Shown here: positions 42,352-51,766 of the stretch, one piece after another
Position numbering within the stretch: position 1 is the stretch's first letter
Layout: each line of letters begins with the position of its first letter
NCBI RefSeq assembly: GCF_016756315.1
Contig: NZ_AP024235.1
Location: 3,286,001 to 3,350,000, forward strand
Source: Alteromonas sp. KC3
GTDB lineage: Bacteria > Pseudomonadota > Gammaproteobacteria > Enterobacterales > Alteromonadaceae
Direction of reading: 5' to 3'
Length of the DNA: 64,000 bases
Notes under the pieces: generated by a model
The model's input: only the letters and a program-made list of their open reading frames with translations
What the model was told of the DNA's origin: nothing
Database searches by the model: none
Made by a program: the position numbers and the translations under genes

Positions 42352-44865
42352 TTACAACAGTGCTTGTCGGCTCGTTTTTTGTGTACCTTGAAGTCTTGCG
42401 CGTACTTTTACGTTATCTGCATTTTCTATCGAAACGGGCTTGATGTACTCAATCCAGTCACCGTCTGCAATTTGATATTCACCAATCAGCCCAGCTTTTA
42501 CCTGCATGGTTAGCATGCCATCGGCTATTTTTGCCGCAGGCATTGGCACGCGCACATTGATATTTTGTTGCACTAAAGCGGGCGCATGTTGCGTAAGCAA
42601 AGCATGTTCAAATGCGTGGAAATTCTGATCACGGTTTTGCTGTAAGCTACCGTCTTTCGCCAATACTGGTGCCTTTTCTTGCCACGGCGCTTCATACCAA
42701 GCGCGTTCAGCAAGCGCCAATAACCGCGGGAACACCATGTACTCTACTGCGTCTTGGTTAACCGTTACTTCGCTCCATAACTGGCCTTGAATACCCACTA
42801 CCGACGAGGTGTTTACCCTGTCATTACTGGTGTAATTTTCGCCCATGCGTGTCGTCCACTCTTGGCTGTGCAATGGCAAGTGCTCAGGCATCAGCGAGAA
42901 GACTTTATGCGTACTGGTAGCCCGTGAGCCCCAGTAATAACCTGGCTCAAGTGGGTTACTTTGATAAGGAAAATCAAAATAGAGCACATCGGGGAACGAC
43001 AGCACTACTGGAATATTCGCGTCGGCAAAGTGTGATACGGTATTTTCTCCACCTGCCGCTAACAGATGCCACACATTGGTGTATGCCTTAGTGTTATCCA
43101 AGGTTTTCGCCGCTTTTTCCATGCCATCACTCCAACCACCAATGGCAATGTTATGCTTTTTAGCAATGTCTTGAACACGTGTAACAAAGGTGGGAAGAAT
43201 AGTATCAGCCTGTTGCCCTTTTGCTTTGCACACGGGGGATTCAACCCACGCGCCTGCGGTTTCATCGGCGCCCACATGGAAGTATTCTAGCGGCACATTT
43301 GCTTTGTCGTGCAACGCTTTTACCGCGCCCATTATGGTATCGATAAAGGTGTATGTGCTATCAAGACAAGGGTTTATCGTGTTATCGCGATAAAATTGAA
43401 CGCTTTCATAGCGCGTTGTGTCTTGATTGTCGACCAACATATACTTGTTTGCTTCGGCGCTGTTTCCGGCTTTCATTAATCGCTGATAGCGCGCATTCAT
43501 AGACACAATAGCAGCGCGAGCATGCCCTGGCATATCAAGTGATGGGATCACTTCAATACCACGCTGATGCGCCATTTGAAGAATGTCGATGTAATCTTGC
43601 TGCGTTAAAAAACCATTCCCTTGCGCACTTTTAAACGGGCCACTGCCAAGCTGTGGTAACAAACAGGTTTGTTCCGACAAGTCATGACAGCGATATGCGC
43701 CAATGTCAGTGAGTTCCGGCAATGCATCAATAGCCAATCGCCAGCCCTCATCGTCACTTAAATGAAGATGAAGCTTGTTCAGTTTGTACGTGAACATTTG
43801 CGTAAGTACCGACGCAATGGCCGCTTTACCCGGAAAATGGCGCGCAATATCTAAATGCATACCACGAAAAGCAAAGCGGGGTTTGTCATGAATTGAAGTA
43901 ATCGGCAGCGTTTGACGGCTTTTGTTATAAAGCTGCGCTAAAGTGAGTAGCGCATAGTTAGCACCTACCGCATCTTTGGCCTTGATATCTACACCGCTAT
44001 CTCTCACAACCAGTGAATATTCGCCCTCAACAAGTGTATTAGGCGTGAAGCTGATATTGACGGGTATGCCGTTATCTTGCTGTGACAATCCAAAAAAAGC
44101 CGCCTGCGCTAATGCAGGTGACAAAGCATTAACAACGTCGTCTTTTACACTAATGCCTTTTACACGAATGCCTGTTACTGCAATGGTTTCACCCGTGTCT
44201 TGGCGCTCTGCAACTTGAGGAATAACGCGGTTATCCCACTCGGTTGATTTTGTGGTGTATGTTGGCTGCTCTGCTAAAAAAGCACTGTCCATTAACGGCA
44301 TAGCATCAGAGGCCGTGCGCTTATATTGCGCTTCGTTTTGCCACGCATCAGTATGCTGGTTAACTAACAAATGGGTACCAGGCTCTTTTACCCGTGTGGT
44401 AGATGCCACAATAACAGGTTGAAGCGATGGATAGGTTAAATAGTAATTTGGCATGGCGTCACTGCGAGAGGCATGCCAGAAAGGGGCTGACAAGGTCACT
44501 GTCACTTTTGTATCAGCCGCTATAGATTCGTTAAAGGTTAGGCGATGTAAATCGCCATTGATATGTTCAATAGTAATAGCGCTGTCGGTATCGAAGCCGC
44601 GAATTGGCGCAATATGGCTAAAGAATAATGATGTGGTTGCTGGAATAGTACTTTTTGCGCTTTGCAGCGTCATTTGTGATGAGAAGCAATCACCTTTGGG
44701 AATATGCACACGACACGCAGTGTCATCAATATTACTGAGCACGCTGTACTGAACATTAAGGTGCTGGCCAAGTTCGTCTAACTGTGGCTGTTCAATGTTA
44801 GCCTGCGTTGATGCGACTGGCGAGCACGCCATTAACAACATTGATAATCCCAAAATACATCTCAC
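42352..44865 (-). CDS. hex: GH20 beta-N-acetylhexosaminidase lipoprotein
   Basis: 837 residues from a GTG at 44865, eight bases after AAAGGA. An ATG nine bases earlier leaves almost no spacing and a worse signal. The start gives a lipoprotein signal with lipobox LMAC (Cys about 14). Domains: chitobiase N-terminal beta domain (about 30-170), GH20 domain 2, then the catalytic barrel with KLHLHLSDDEGW and the Asp-Glu pair of FHVGADETAG. The C-terminal part is a small beta domain. It splits chitobiose and other GlcNAc oligomers outside the cytoplasm, supplying NagP. A NagR-type palindrome lies just past its stop, but I see none at its own promoter. Confidence 0.92.
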   Translation of the reverse strand: MRCILGLSMLLMACSPVASTQANIEQPQLDELGQHLNVQYSVLSNIDDTACRVHIPKGDCFSSQMTLQSAKSTIPATTSLFFSHIAPIRGFDTDSAITIEHINGDLHRLTFNESIAADTKVTVTLSAPFWHASRSDAMPNYYLTYPSLQPVIVASTTRVKEPGTHLLVNQHTDAWQNEAQYKRTASDAMPLMDSAFLAEQPTYTTKSTEWDNRVIPQVAERQDTGETIAVTGIRVKGISVKDDVVNALSPALAQAAFFGLSQQDNGIPVNISFTPNTLVEGEYSLVVRDSGVDIKAKDAVGANYALLTLAQLYNKSRQTLPITSIHDKPRFAFRGMHLDIARHFPGKAAIASVLTQMFTYKLNKLHLHLSDDEGWRLAIDALPELTDIGAYRCHDLSEQTCLLPQLGSGPFKSAQGNGFLTQQDYIDILQMAHQRGIEVIPSLDMPGHARAAIVSMNARYQRLMKAGNSAEANKYMLVDNQDTTRYESVQFYRDNTINPCLDSTYTFIDTIMGAVKALHDKANVPLEYFHVGADETAGAWVESPVCKAKGQQADTILPTFVTRVQDIAKKHNIAIGGWSDGMEKAAKTLDNTKAYTNVWHLLAAGGENTVSHFADANIPVVLSFPDVLYFDFPYQSNPLEPGYYWGSRATSTHKVFSLMPEHLPLHSQEWTTRMGENYTSNDRVNTSSVVGIQGQLWSEVTVNQDAVEYMVFPRLLALAERAWYEAPWQEKAPVLAKDGSLQQNRDQNFHAFEHALLTQHAPALVQQNINVRVPMPAAKIADGMLTMQVKAGLIGEYQIADGDWIEYIKPVSIENADNVKVRARLQGTQKTSRQALL

Positions 44866-44932
44866 GTAACACATCCTTTACTGATTTATGATATTTACTG
44901 TGCTGGTACTAAAACGCCGTACGTTTAAAAAC

Positions 44933-44958
44933 AAGGGTAGAGCTTGTGCCCTACCCTT
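44933..44958 (-). terminator. Intrinsic terminator of the TonB receptor gene
   Basis: AAGGGTAG (44933-44940) and CTACCCTT (44951-44958) form an eight-pair stem. On the minus strand GTTTTT follows. It separates the receptor transcript from the hexosaminidase gene, which must then have its own promoter. Confidence 0.8.
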
Positions 44959-45006
44959 TTGCAACGTAAAAATAGCGAACACACAAACTATTTTTACACC
45001 CCTGCC

Positions 45007-47733
45007 TTAAAATCGCATGCTTGCGCCGATGAAGAAGCGACGACCGTTAGCGCTTTGCGTACCGCCTAGGCGTTTGCCATCGCTGCTGCGAACGTAGTAG
45101 TTCTCCCAAATTTCATTGGTTAAGTTAAGTGCTTCTGCTTTAAGCGTGATGGTGTCAGTTACATTCCAGCTTAGCTGCGCGTCAAGCTGTGATTGCTCGT
45201 CGCGGTACTGATCGCCAATCTCGGCTTGTGCAATGAAGTACTCTGAACGGTAGTTATAGTTAAGGCGTGCGCTGTACACGTCTGTTTCATAGAACACACC
45301 AATGTTGAACGAGTCTTTTGACGTGTTCGGGAAACTCACTAACCGTGACGCAATAGTTGCCCCTACAATGTTACCGTCAGCATCAGTTACTGGTACCGCT
45401 TCATCTACTTTGGCATCGGCTACATCTGTATAGGTGTAGTTAGCATAGCCACCAAAACCGTTATCGAACACGTGTTGAATTTGCATTTCGATGCCGTCAA
45501 TTGACGTAGAGCCGCCGTTTTCAGGTGTTCTCAACTGGTTAATTTGTTGACCGTCAATTTCACGCGATACAGTTTTAGTAAAGATGAAGTCGTTAATGTC
45601 TTTCTTAAATACGGTAATTGCCGCAACAGAAGACTCGCTGAAGTACCATTCGGCACCCACTTCAAACTGGTTTGCCGTTAGCGGGTTAAGCTGAGGGTTA
45701 CCTGCCGAGCCAGAGCTTGTCTCAGGAGTTAAGTTAACCGCAGGTGCTAGCTGGAATGGAGCAGGACGTGTTAGCACACGAGACGCCGCCATACGTAGCA
45801 ATACATCGTCTGTTAGGTCGTAAGACAAGTTAATGCTAGGTAGCCATTCGTTATAACCGCCATCAAAGGCAACCGCTTCGCCGGTATTTAGGTCAAAACC
45901 GTTTGAGGTAGAGTCAGTTTCCACATAGCGTAGACCCACATTACCTCTGAAGCCATCACCGCTGAATTTCGCCATAACGTAAGCAGCAGTAATGTCTTCT
46001 TCAATTTCAAATGAAGACTCGTCTAGGAACTGGTCAGTGCGACGGCACAGTGTCGTGGCATCGCCCGCACACTCCGCAACGCTGTATAGCGCGTTGTACA
46101 TGCTGTCTTTGTCTGGGAAGAAGTAGCTTGCACCAACGCCATTAGTATTTGAGTGCGATACATTGATCATGTCGCCACTCCAAAATGCTGATGCTGGGCC
46201 AAGGCTGCCTTCACCCGTTGGTGCTAGGTTAGCCAAATCTGTTCTGTAGCGTGATTGCGAGAAGCTTCTGTCACGGCGTTTGATACCCGTTTTCACTTCG
46301 GTAACTGCGCCCCAATCGACACTGTGTTCGTAATCAAACTGAATGTAGTTTTCTTTATCTTCTGTCGCGTTAAGCTGATCAAAGATACCACCTAACCACA
46401 TTTCGTCAGTCGGGTTCGCTAACCACGGGCTTGAAGTAGTAAAGTCGATGTATGGCGCATCACCACCTGGATTGTAAAAGTCGAATGCAACGCGCGGATC
46501 GCTTGCGTCTGCCCAAAACTCTGTAAAGAAGTCACGGTTTTCACCTTCACCTGTGGTTGTACCTAGCTGGAAGTGTAATTTACCATCGCCCATTAGGTAG
46601 TGACCTTCAACGTCGATGATTTCAGTCGACATTTCAGAGCCGTCGCGGAAGATATTGTCGTATGCCAACGTACGAGCCCATACTGGGCGCTGGTCAACAC
46701 CCACTACATTAAGTGATTCAACCACGTTGTCTGCACTAACGGTACCTGTGTTAGTGTCGGTCCCCATATAAGCGATACCGCGAAATGGAATACCAATAAG
46801 GTTAGAGTTTACGTTGTCTGCTTTTAACGTAGATGATAGATAGTGTACTGACATATCGAAGTCGTCAGTTGGTGCCCATTGTGCGGTAACATCAAAACCA
46901 ACACGCTCACGATCTTGTTTAAATAAAGCTGAACCCATACCCCAAGGTAACGCACCTTTTCTATCAGCACCGGCAGGCGCTTCAATAAGTGGGTCGATAC
47001 GGGCAATACTTGGACCAAACCAACCAAAGTCTTCGTTAGTTTCACGCTCTACGGTACGTTCCTGATATGAACCAGAGAAAAGAATACCGAAGGTTTCATC
47101 GTCGTTCTTCCAGCTGTAAAGACCTGACAGTGTAGGGTCTAATTGGTCGGCAATATCACCATACTGCCCTTCAACTGACACTTGACCTGAATGCGCATCT
47201 AAATCGAATGGCTTACGAGTTTTAAGAATAACCGTACCACCAAGCGCACCTTCATCAATATCAGCTTGTGATGATTTGTATACTTCAAGGCCCGCAATCA
47301 TTTCTGATGCCAAAATCTCGAAGTTAAAGTTACGCGTTGCATCTGAAAGTACAAACCACTGACCTGTACCAACGGCTTGACCATTTACCAAGGTCAAGTT
47401 TTGGTCTGGCTGAACACCACGAATCGTTACGCCCTGACCTTCACCAAAGTCGCGGTCAATGGTGATGCCCGGTACACGTGCTAGCGTTTCCGCTACGTTT
47501 TTGTCTGGGAACTTGCCAATGTCTTCTGCGGTGATCGCATCAACAATCGCGTTAGAGAAACGCTTAGCGTTGATGTTGGCCTTTTGGCTACCACGGATCC
47601 CTGTGACTTCAATGACTTCAGTTTCACCCGCTTCTTGCGCTACAGCAACAGGTACCGAAATACTTGTCAGTGCGCCCATAGCTATGGCGAGGCGAACACT
47701 TCTTGTTAGTTTGTTTTGTTGGTTTTTGGACAT
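45007..47733 (-). CDS. TonB-dependent receptor for chitooligosaccharides/GlcNAc
   Basis: 908 residues. A signal peptide (LTRSVRLAIAMGALTSISVP and on) ends near AQEAGE, where the TonB box is EVIEVTGIRGSQ. The plug domain follows (AEDIGKFPDKNVAETLARVP, with GVTIRGVQPDQNLTLVNG), then a 22-strand beta barrel ending in FFIGASMRF with a terminal Phe as required for outer-membrane assembly. Similar receptors accompany nag genes in Alteromonadales and import chitin oligomers. The substrate is inferred from two strong NagR palindromes upstream and the neighbouring nag genes. Confidence 0.9.
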   Translation of the reverse strand: MSKNQQNKLTRSVRLAIAMGALTSISVPVAVAQEAGETEVIEVTGIRGSQKANINAKRFSNAIVDAITAEDIGKFPDKNVAETLARVPGITIDRDFGEGQGVTIRGVQPDQNLTLVNGQAVGTGQWFVLSDATRNFNFEILASEMIAGLEVYKSSQADIDEGALGGTVILKTRKPFDLDAHSGQVSVEGQYGDIADQLDPTLSGLYSWKNDDETFGILFSGSYQERTVERETNEDFGWFGPSIARIDPLIEAPAGADRKGALPWGMGSALFKQDRERVGFDVTAQWAPTDDFDMSVHYLSSTLKADNVNSNLIGIPFRGIAYMGTDTNTGTVSADNVVESLNVVGVDQRPVWARTLAYDNIFRDGSEMSTEIIDVEGHYLMGDGKLHFQLGTTTGEGENRDFFTEFWADASDPRVAFDFYNPGGDAPYIDFTTSSPWLANPTDEMWLGGIFDQLNATEDKENYIQFDYEHSVDWGAVTEVKTGIKRRDRSFSQSRYRTDLANLAPTGEGSLGPASAFWSGDMINVSHSNTNGVGASYFFPDKDSMYNALYSVAECAGDATTLCRRTDQFLDESSFEIEEDITAAYVMAKFSGDGFRGNVGLRYVETDSTSNGFDLNTGEAVAFDGGYNEWLPSINLSYDLTDDVLLRMAASRVLTRPAPFQLAPAVNLTPETSSGSAGNPQLNPLTANQFEVGAEWYFSESSVAAITVFKKDINDFIFTKTVSREIDGQQINQLRTPENGGSTSIDGIEMQIQHVFDNGFGGYANYTYTDVADAKVDEAVPVTDADGNIVGATIASRLVSFPNTSKDSFNIGVFYETDVYSARLNYNYRSEYFIAQAEIGDQYRDEQSQLDAQLSWNVTDTITLKAEALNLTNEIWENYYVRSSDGKRLGGTQSANGRRFFIGASMRF

Positions 47734-47756
47734 TGTATTAACCTTTTCTCAGCCAA

Positions 47757-47774
47757 AATGACAACGCTGTCATT
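47757..47774. promoter_or_regulatory. NagR-type operator 1 upstream of the TonB receptor
   Basis: AATGACAACGCTGTCATT is a near-perfect palindrome 24 bases before the receptor start codon, with the same core as the site before nagK. Binding by the LacI-family NagR is the likely control. Confidence 0.85.
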
Positions 47775-47788
47775 TATTAAAATAATAA

Positions 47789-47806
47789 AATGACAGGCGT
47801 TGTTAT
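47789..47806. promoter_or_regulatory. Weak third NagR-like half-site
   Basis: AATGACAGGCGTTGTTAT keeps the left arm of the operator but the right arm is degenerate. It sits between the two strong sites and may help cooperative binding. Confidence 0.35.
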
Positions 47807-47822
47807 AAGGTACAGTTTTTAG

Positions 47823-47838
47823 ATGACAACGCTGTCAT
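47823..47838. promoter_or_regulatory. NagR-type operator 2 in the nagR/receptor intergenic region
   Basis: ATGACAACGCTGTCAT repeats the core of the other two strong sites. It lies about 110 bases before nagR and 90 before the receptor, so it can affect both divergent promoters. Confidence 0.85.
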
Positions 47839-47946
47839 TGAATGTTAAGTTACATGACAGATTGTGAAGCTGCAAATATTTTTTTAACAAAAAGATAATA
47901 TTTAGTTCTTAATTGTTGAAAATTAAACCAATTTTTTGAAGAGAGA

Positions 47947-48978
47947 ATGAATTTGGCTGCTACCATCAAAAGTGTTGCCGAAATGGCGGGTGTCTCTATT
48001 AAGACCGTTTCTCGAGTTATAAACAAAGAGGGGACGGTAAAACCCGATACATTGAAGCGCGTAGAAGACGCCATAGCCGCATTAAAATACACACCGAACA
48101 AAGCGGCTCGCGACCTTGCAAGTAAAGGCGCGTCAGTGTTGGGTTACGTATACGACAACCCCAACGCTTACTACATCATCGATATGCAAAAAGGTATATT
48201 GGATGTATGCCGCAAGAATAACTTTGAGCTACTGATTCACCCTTGTGATGCAAGCTCAAGTAACATCGCCAAGGAGTTAGTGGAAATGGTAGATACGGCG
48301 CAACTTGCCGGGCTTATCTTATCGCCACCATTATCTGAAATGCCTGCGGTACTCAGCGAATTAGACGCCAATAACATAAGCTATGTACGCATTCTATCGG
48401 GAGATGGCACCTTAAGCTCTCACCTTCCTTACGTACTGGTAAACGACTTTAAAGCCGCCTACGACATTACGCGCCACCTGATCCAACAAGGTCATAAACA
48501 TATCGCCTTTATTGCTGGTGAAGAAATTCACAAATCGACCACCGAGCGTTTAAATGGCTACAAGGCCGCACTTGAAGAAGCGGGCCTAGCGTTAGACGAG
48601 TCGTTAATTATTAAAGGTACGTACTCGTTTGAAACCGGAGTGAAAAGCGCAGAAACACTGCTTGGCATGTCTCCCCACCCTTCCGCTGTGTTTGCGTGTA
48701 ACGATGAGATTGCCGCGGGAACGCTTTTTGGTGCGCGAATGAAAGGCGTGGATGTGCCAAACGACTTGGCCATTGCCGGATTCGAGAACAGCCCGTTCTC
48801 ACGCCAAACATTTCCCCCACTCACCACCGCCTCGCAGCCAACTAACGAAATTGCGCAGCATGCGGCAGCATCGCTTATTCAATTTTTACGCGCAAGAAAA
48901 ACCAAATCAACGGCTGATAATTTAAATCATACGTTTGTACCCGAGCTAGTGGTTCGAGCGTCAACAGAGAAAGTCTGA
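47947..48978 (+). CDS. nagR: NagR, LacI-family regulator of N-acetylglucosamine use
   Basis: 343 residues. The N-terminal helix-turn-helix VAEMAGVSIKTVSRVINKEG is of the LacI type, followed by the hinge YTPNKAARDLASKGA and a periplasmic-binding-protein-like sensor domain. It is divergent from the TonB receptor, and the palindromes TGACAACGCTGTCA at three places in this locus are the likely targets. A GlcNAc-derived effector would release it. The halogenase gene overlaps its stop (TGATG), so the two are co-transcribed. Confidence 0.9.
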   Translation: MNLAATIKSVAEMAGVSIKTVSRVINKEGTVKPDTLKRVEDAIAALKYTPNKAARDLASKGASVLGYVYDNPNAYYIIDMQKGILDVCRKNNFELLIHPCDASSSNIAKELVEMVDTAQLAGLILSPPLSEMPAVLSELDANNISYVRILSGDGTLSSHLPYVLVNDFKAAYDITRHLIQQGHKHIAFIAGEEIHKSTTERLNGYKAALEEAGLALDESLIIKGTYSFETGVKSAETLLGMSPHPSAVFACNDEIAAGTLFGARMKGVDVPNDLAIAGFENSPFSRQTFPPLTTASQPTNEIAQHAAASLIQFLRARKTKSTADNLNHTFVPELVVRASTEKV

Positions 48979-50474
48979 TGAAAGCCTTACCTCAAGATAT
49001 TGTTATTGTTGGGGGCGGCACCGCCGGTTGGATGAGCGCGTGTTACCTAGCTCGAGCTATTGAATTAAACCAAGCCAATGCGAAGGCGCCTGCGCCGCAA
49101 ATAACGCTTCTTGAGTCGGCCGATATCAGTACAGTGGGCGTAGGCGAAGGCTCTACCCCCTATTTGCGTTTTTTCTTTGACTATTTGGGCGTAACTGAAA
49201 GTGCATGGATGCAACACTGTAATGCCACTTATAAAATGGGGATAAGCTTTGAAAAGTGGACATCAGCAGGCGATAGCTATTTTCACCCGTTTTTTTCCGC
49301 GCTAGACATATCTACTGCCGATATGTATTTCAATGCAGTGAATAGAAGACGCCACGGACATGCCGAGGATGTGAACCCGTCACACTATTTTACCGCTGCC
49401 CATATGGTTAACGAAGGAATATCACCACAAGCCATTTCATCGTCTGCCAATCTTGATTATGCCTATCACTTTGATGCAGGTCTGTTAGGTGACTTTTTGA
49501 AAAAGTACGCCAAGCAAAAAGGGGTGAGTCATAAAATTGGAACGGTTCAAAGCGTGGCTACTACCGGGCAACGTATCAATCACATTGTGCTGAGCGATGG
49601 TGAAATACTTAACGCAGAGTTATTTGTAGACTGTTCTGGTTTTAGAGGGCTACTAGGTAAGCAAGCACTCGCTCGCCCTTTTTCAAGTTATGCCGACACG
49701 TTATTTAACGACGCAGCAGTGGCTATACCCAGCGCCGCACTTGCAAAGCCAACCAAAGCACTTCAAACCCGTTCCATTGCATTAAAACACGGTTGGCAAT
49801 GGCATATTCCTCTGACCAACCGTACGGGTAATGGCTATGTATATAGCAGCGCGTTTTGCACTGCCTCGCAGGCTGAGGATGAACTTCGACAACAGTTAGC
49901 CCAACATGATTTAAATGCTGTAAGCCCGCAACAAGACGCACGCCATTTAACCATGCAAGTGGGAAGACTTAGCGAGCACTGGCAAGGCAACTGCTTATGT
50001 ATTGGATTGTCACAGGGCTTTATAGAGCCACTTGAAGCGACTGCCCTTATGCTTGTGCAATATGCGTTGCATCACTTTGTTGATTGCTGGCAAAGCGAAA
50101 GCGCACAACGCATATCGCATTACAATACCGAAATGAACCGCATGTTTGATGGCATTCGCGACTACATTGCAGCCCATTACTATTTAACCACCCGCACAGA
50201 CACTCCTTATTGGAAAGCCTGCCAGTCTGAATTGGTTGTACCCGACACCCTCGCCTATTTGCTAGGTGCATGGGATAAAGGTGCTGACTTCGAGCAGGCG
50301 CTTAATGAAGTTGACAATAAGTTAGTGTACTTGCGTCCGTCGTGGTACTGCATTTTTGCCGGCATGCAGCGTTTTTCATCAACGACGAATGGCACGGCAC
50401 GCACGCTAGATAACACGCAAGCGCTGAATATAATGGCGCAGTCTATTAATAACGCGAGAGTGAGTGAGGGTTAA
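48978..50474 (+). CDS. Flavin-dependent halogenase-like protein in the nag locus
   Basis: 498 residues. IVIVGGGTAGWMSA is the FAD-binding GxGxxG motif. VGVGEGSTP and the helix CNATYKMGISFEKW (Lys86) match the region of the catalytic lysine of tryptophan halogenases. GWQWHIPL contains the WxWxIP motif that distinguishes halogenases from monooxygenases. Such genes recur beside sugar TonB receptor genes in Alteromonadales, where their substrate is unknown; they may act on something other than tryptophan. It is coupled to nagR by an overlapping start, and so shares its promoter. A LysR-type regulator follows. Confidence 0.8.
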   Translation: MKALPQDIVIVGGGTAGWMSACYLARAIELNQANAKAPAPQITLLESADISTVGVGEGSTPYLRFFFDYLGVTESAWMQHCNATYKMGISFEKWTSAGDSYFHPFFSALDISTADMYFNAVNRRRHGHAEDVNPSHYFTAAHMVNEGISPQAISSSANLDYAYHFDAGLLGDFLKKYAKQKGVSHKIGTVQSVATTGQRINHIVLSDGEILNAELFVDCSGFRGLLGKQALARPFSSYADTLFNDAAVAIPSAALAKPTKALQTRSIALKHGWQWHIPLTNRTGNGYVYSSAFCTASQAEDELRQQLAQHDLNAVSPQQDARHLTMQVGRLSEHWQGNCLCIGLSQGFIEPLEATALMLVQYALHHFVDCWQSESAQRISHYNTEMNRMFDGIRDYIAAHYYLTTRTDTPYWKACQSELVVPDTLAYLLGAWDKGADFEQALNEVDNKLVYLRPSWYCIFAGMQRFSSTTNGTARTLDNTQALNIMAQSINNARVSEG

Positions 50475-50574
50475 AACGCTAAGCGTGCCCACATTTAAAA
50501 AGCGTAGCACTTTCACCGCCATACATTTACAAATATAATAAACACAAGCCCGTTCATTAATAAGTCTAATCAAT

Positions 50575-51432
50575 ATGAAGCAGCTTTCACTCGACACCTT
50601 ACGCACTTTTGTCAGCGTTATTGAACTTGGTGGTTACGCCAAAGCGGGTGACTTTCTTGGCCGCTCTCAGCCTGCCATTAGTTTGCAAATAAAGAAGCTA
50701 GAAACTCAACTCGACAGAAAACTGTTTACCAAAGTTGGGCAGCGCCATGTGCCAAGTGCTGATGGCAATTGGTTGTACCCAAAAGCCAAAGAAATATTAG
50801 AACTTAATGACAATATTTTTCGCAGTCTTACGCCAGCGCCCTTAAGCGGTCGATTGCGCTTAGGTATTCCCAATGAGTTTGCTTCAACATTACTGCCTGG
50901 ATTAATTGGCGAGTTTTCAAAACGCTACCCAGATGTTTCCCTTGAAGTCACGTCCGCGTTAAGTCGGGATTTGCTTCATCCTAGTCAGCGCGATCATTTC
51001 GATCTTATTCTGGCGCTGGTAAACCCAGAAGAAGAGACCGAAGGCGAAGTGGTATTAGAAGATGATGTCGTGTGGGTAGGCGATAATGCCCACCCTTTGG
51101 TTGGAAACACTATTCCGCTGGTATTAGCACCTGATGGCTGTATGTACCGAAGTCGAGTAATTGAACAATTAAAGCAGCAAACCTTTGCGTGGAAAATCAC
51201 CTACACCAATGCTGATTTAGGTGGCCTGGTAGCGGCTATACAGCAAGGCCTTGGCGTTACCGCCCTTGCCAAATCGAGTTTACCCGCTCATTTGACGCCA
51301 CTTAACCACCCTCACCTTCCAAAACTTGGTAAAGTTAATATCTGTTTATTTAACCAAGACACACAGCACCCAGTTATTAGTAAAACCCTTGCCGAGTTTT
51401 TTAAGGTTCGGTTAAAGAATAGCGCGGCCTAA
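50575..51432 (+). CDS. LysR-family transcription regulator
   Basis: 285 residues. The N-terminal winged helix is canonical: LDTLRTFVSVIELGGYAKAG, then RSQPAISLQIKKLETQL and LFTKVGQRH. An effector-binding domain of the periplasmic-protein type follows (RLRLGIPNEFASTLLPGL). It is transcribed away from the nag cluster and has no obvious target gene next to it, since the gene downstream encodes a small membrane protein. No effector can be named. Confidence 0.88.
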   Translation: MKQLSLDTLRTFVSVIELGGYAKAGDFLGRSQPAISLQIKKLETQLDRKLFTKVGQRHVPSADGNWLYPKAKEILELNDNIFRSLTPAPLSGRLRLGIPNEFASTLLPGLIGEFSKRYPDVSLEVTSALSRDLLHPSQRDHFDLILALVNPEEETEGEVVLEDDVVWVGDNAHPLVGNTIPLVLAPDGCMYRSRVIEQLKQQTFAWKITYTNADLGGLVAAIQQGLGVTALAKSSLPAHLTPLNHPHLPKLGKVNICLFNQDTQHPVISKTLAEFFKVRLKNSAA

Positions 51433-51532
51433 AAGTTACAAACACGTAACTAAAGCAACAGATACTTTTTGTTATTCTATGCGTATCAAGTCTTGTAATT
51501 TATATTGAAAAAGCGTTCGTGGAGAGCAAAAG

Positions 51533-51679
51533 ATGATTGTAACTGTAATTTTTACTGTTGCTGTGGTTCTTGCGTTAATGTACTTTTTCAAGGAAGAGAA
51601 AAAACGCATAGAGCGATTAAATAAACAACCTGTATTTATTCGTCAACACTACGACTCAGAACATCAAACGAAGTCGTAG
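51533..51679 (+). CDS. Small single-span membrane protein of unknown function
   Basis: 48 residues: MIVTVIFTVAVVLALMYFFK followed by a charged tail (EEKKRIERLNKQPVFIRQ). One N-terminal membrane helix with a basic cytoplasmic side is evident. GGAGAG lies six bases before the ATG. A strong terminator begins 13 bases after the stop. This ribosome site and terminator make the small gene credible although no family is recognised. It lies between the LysR gene and the convergent M24 peptidase gene. Confidence 0.65.
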   Translation: MIVTVIFTVAVVLALMYFFKEEKKRIERLNKQPVFIRQHYDSEHQTKS

Positions 51680-51691
51680 TATTCAAATAGT

Positions 51692-51731
51692 AAAAAGGCA
51701 GCGGTCTAATAGTTAGATGCGCTGCCTTTTT
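51692..51731. terminator. Bidirectional intrinsic terminator
   Basis: AAAAAGGCAGCG (51692-51703) and CGCTGCCTTTTT (51720-51731) form a twelve-pair stem, with an inner TCTAA/TTAGA helix. It separates the convergent small-protein gene and the M24 peptidase gene, with T-runs on both strands. Confidence 0.9.
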
Positions 51732-51766
51732 GTTTGGGCGTTATTTTTAATAACCGGTAGGCGTTA

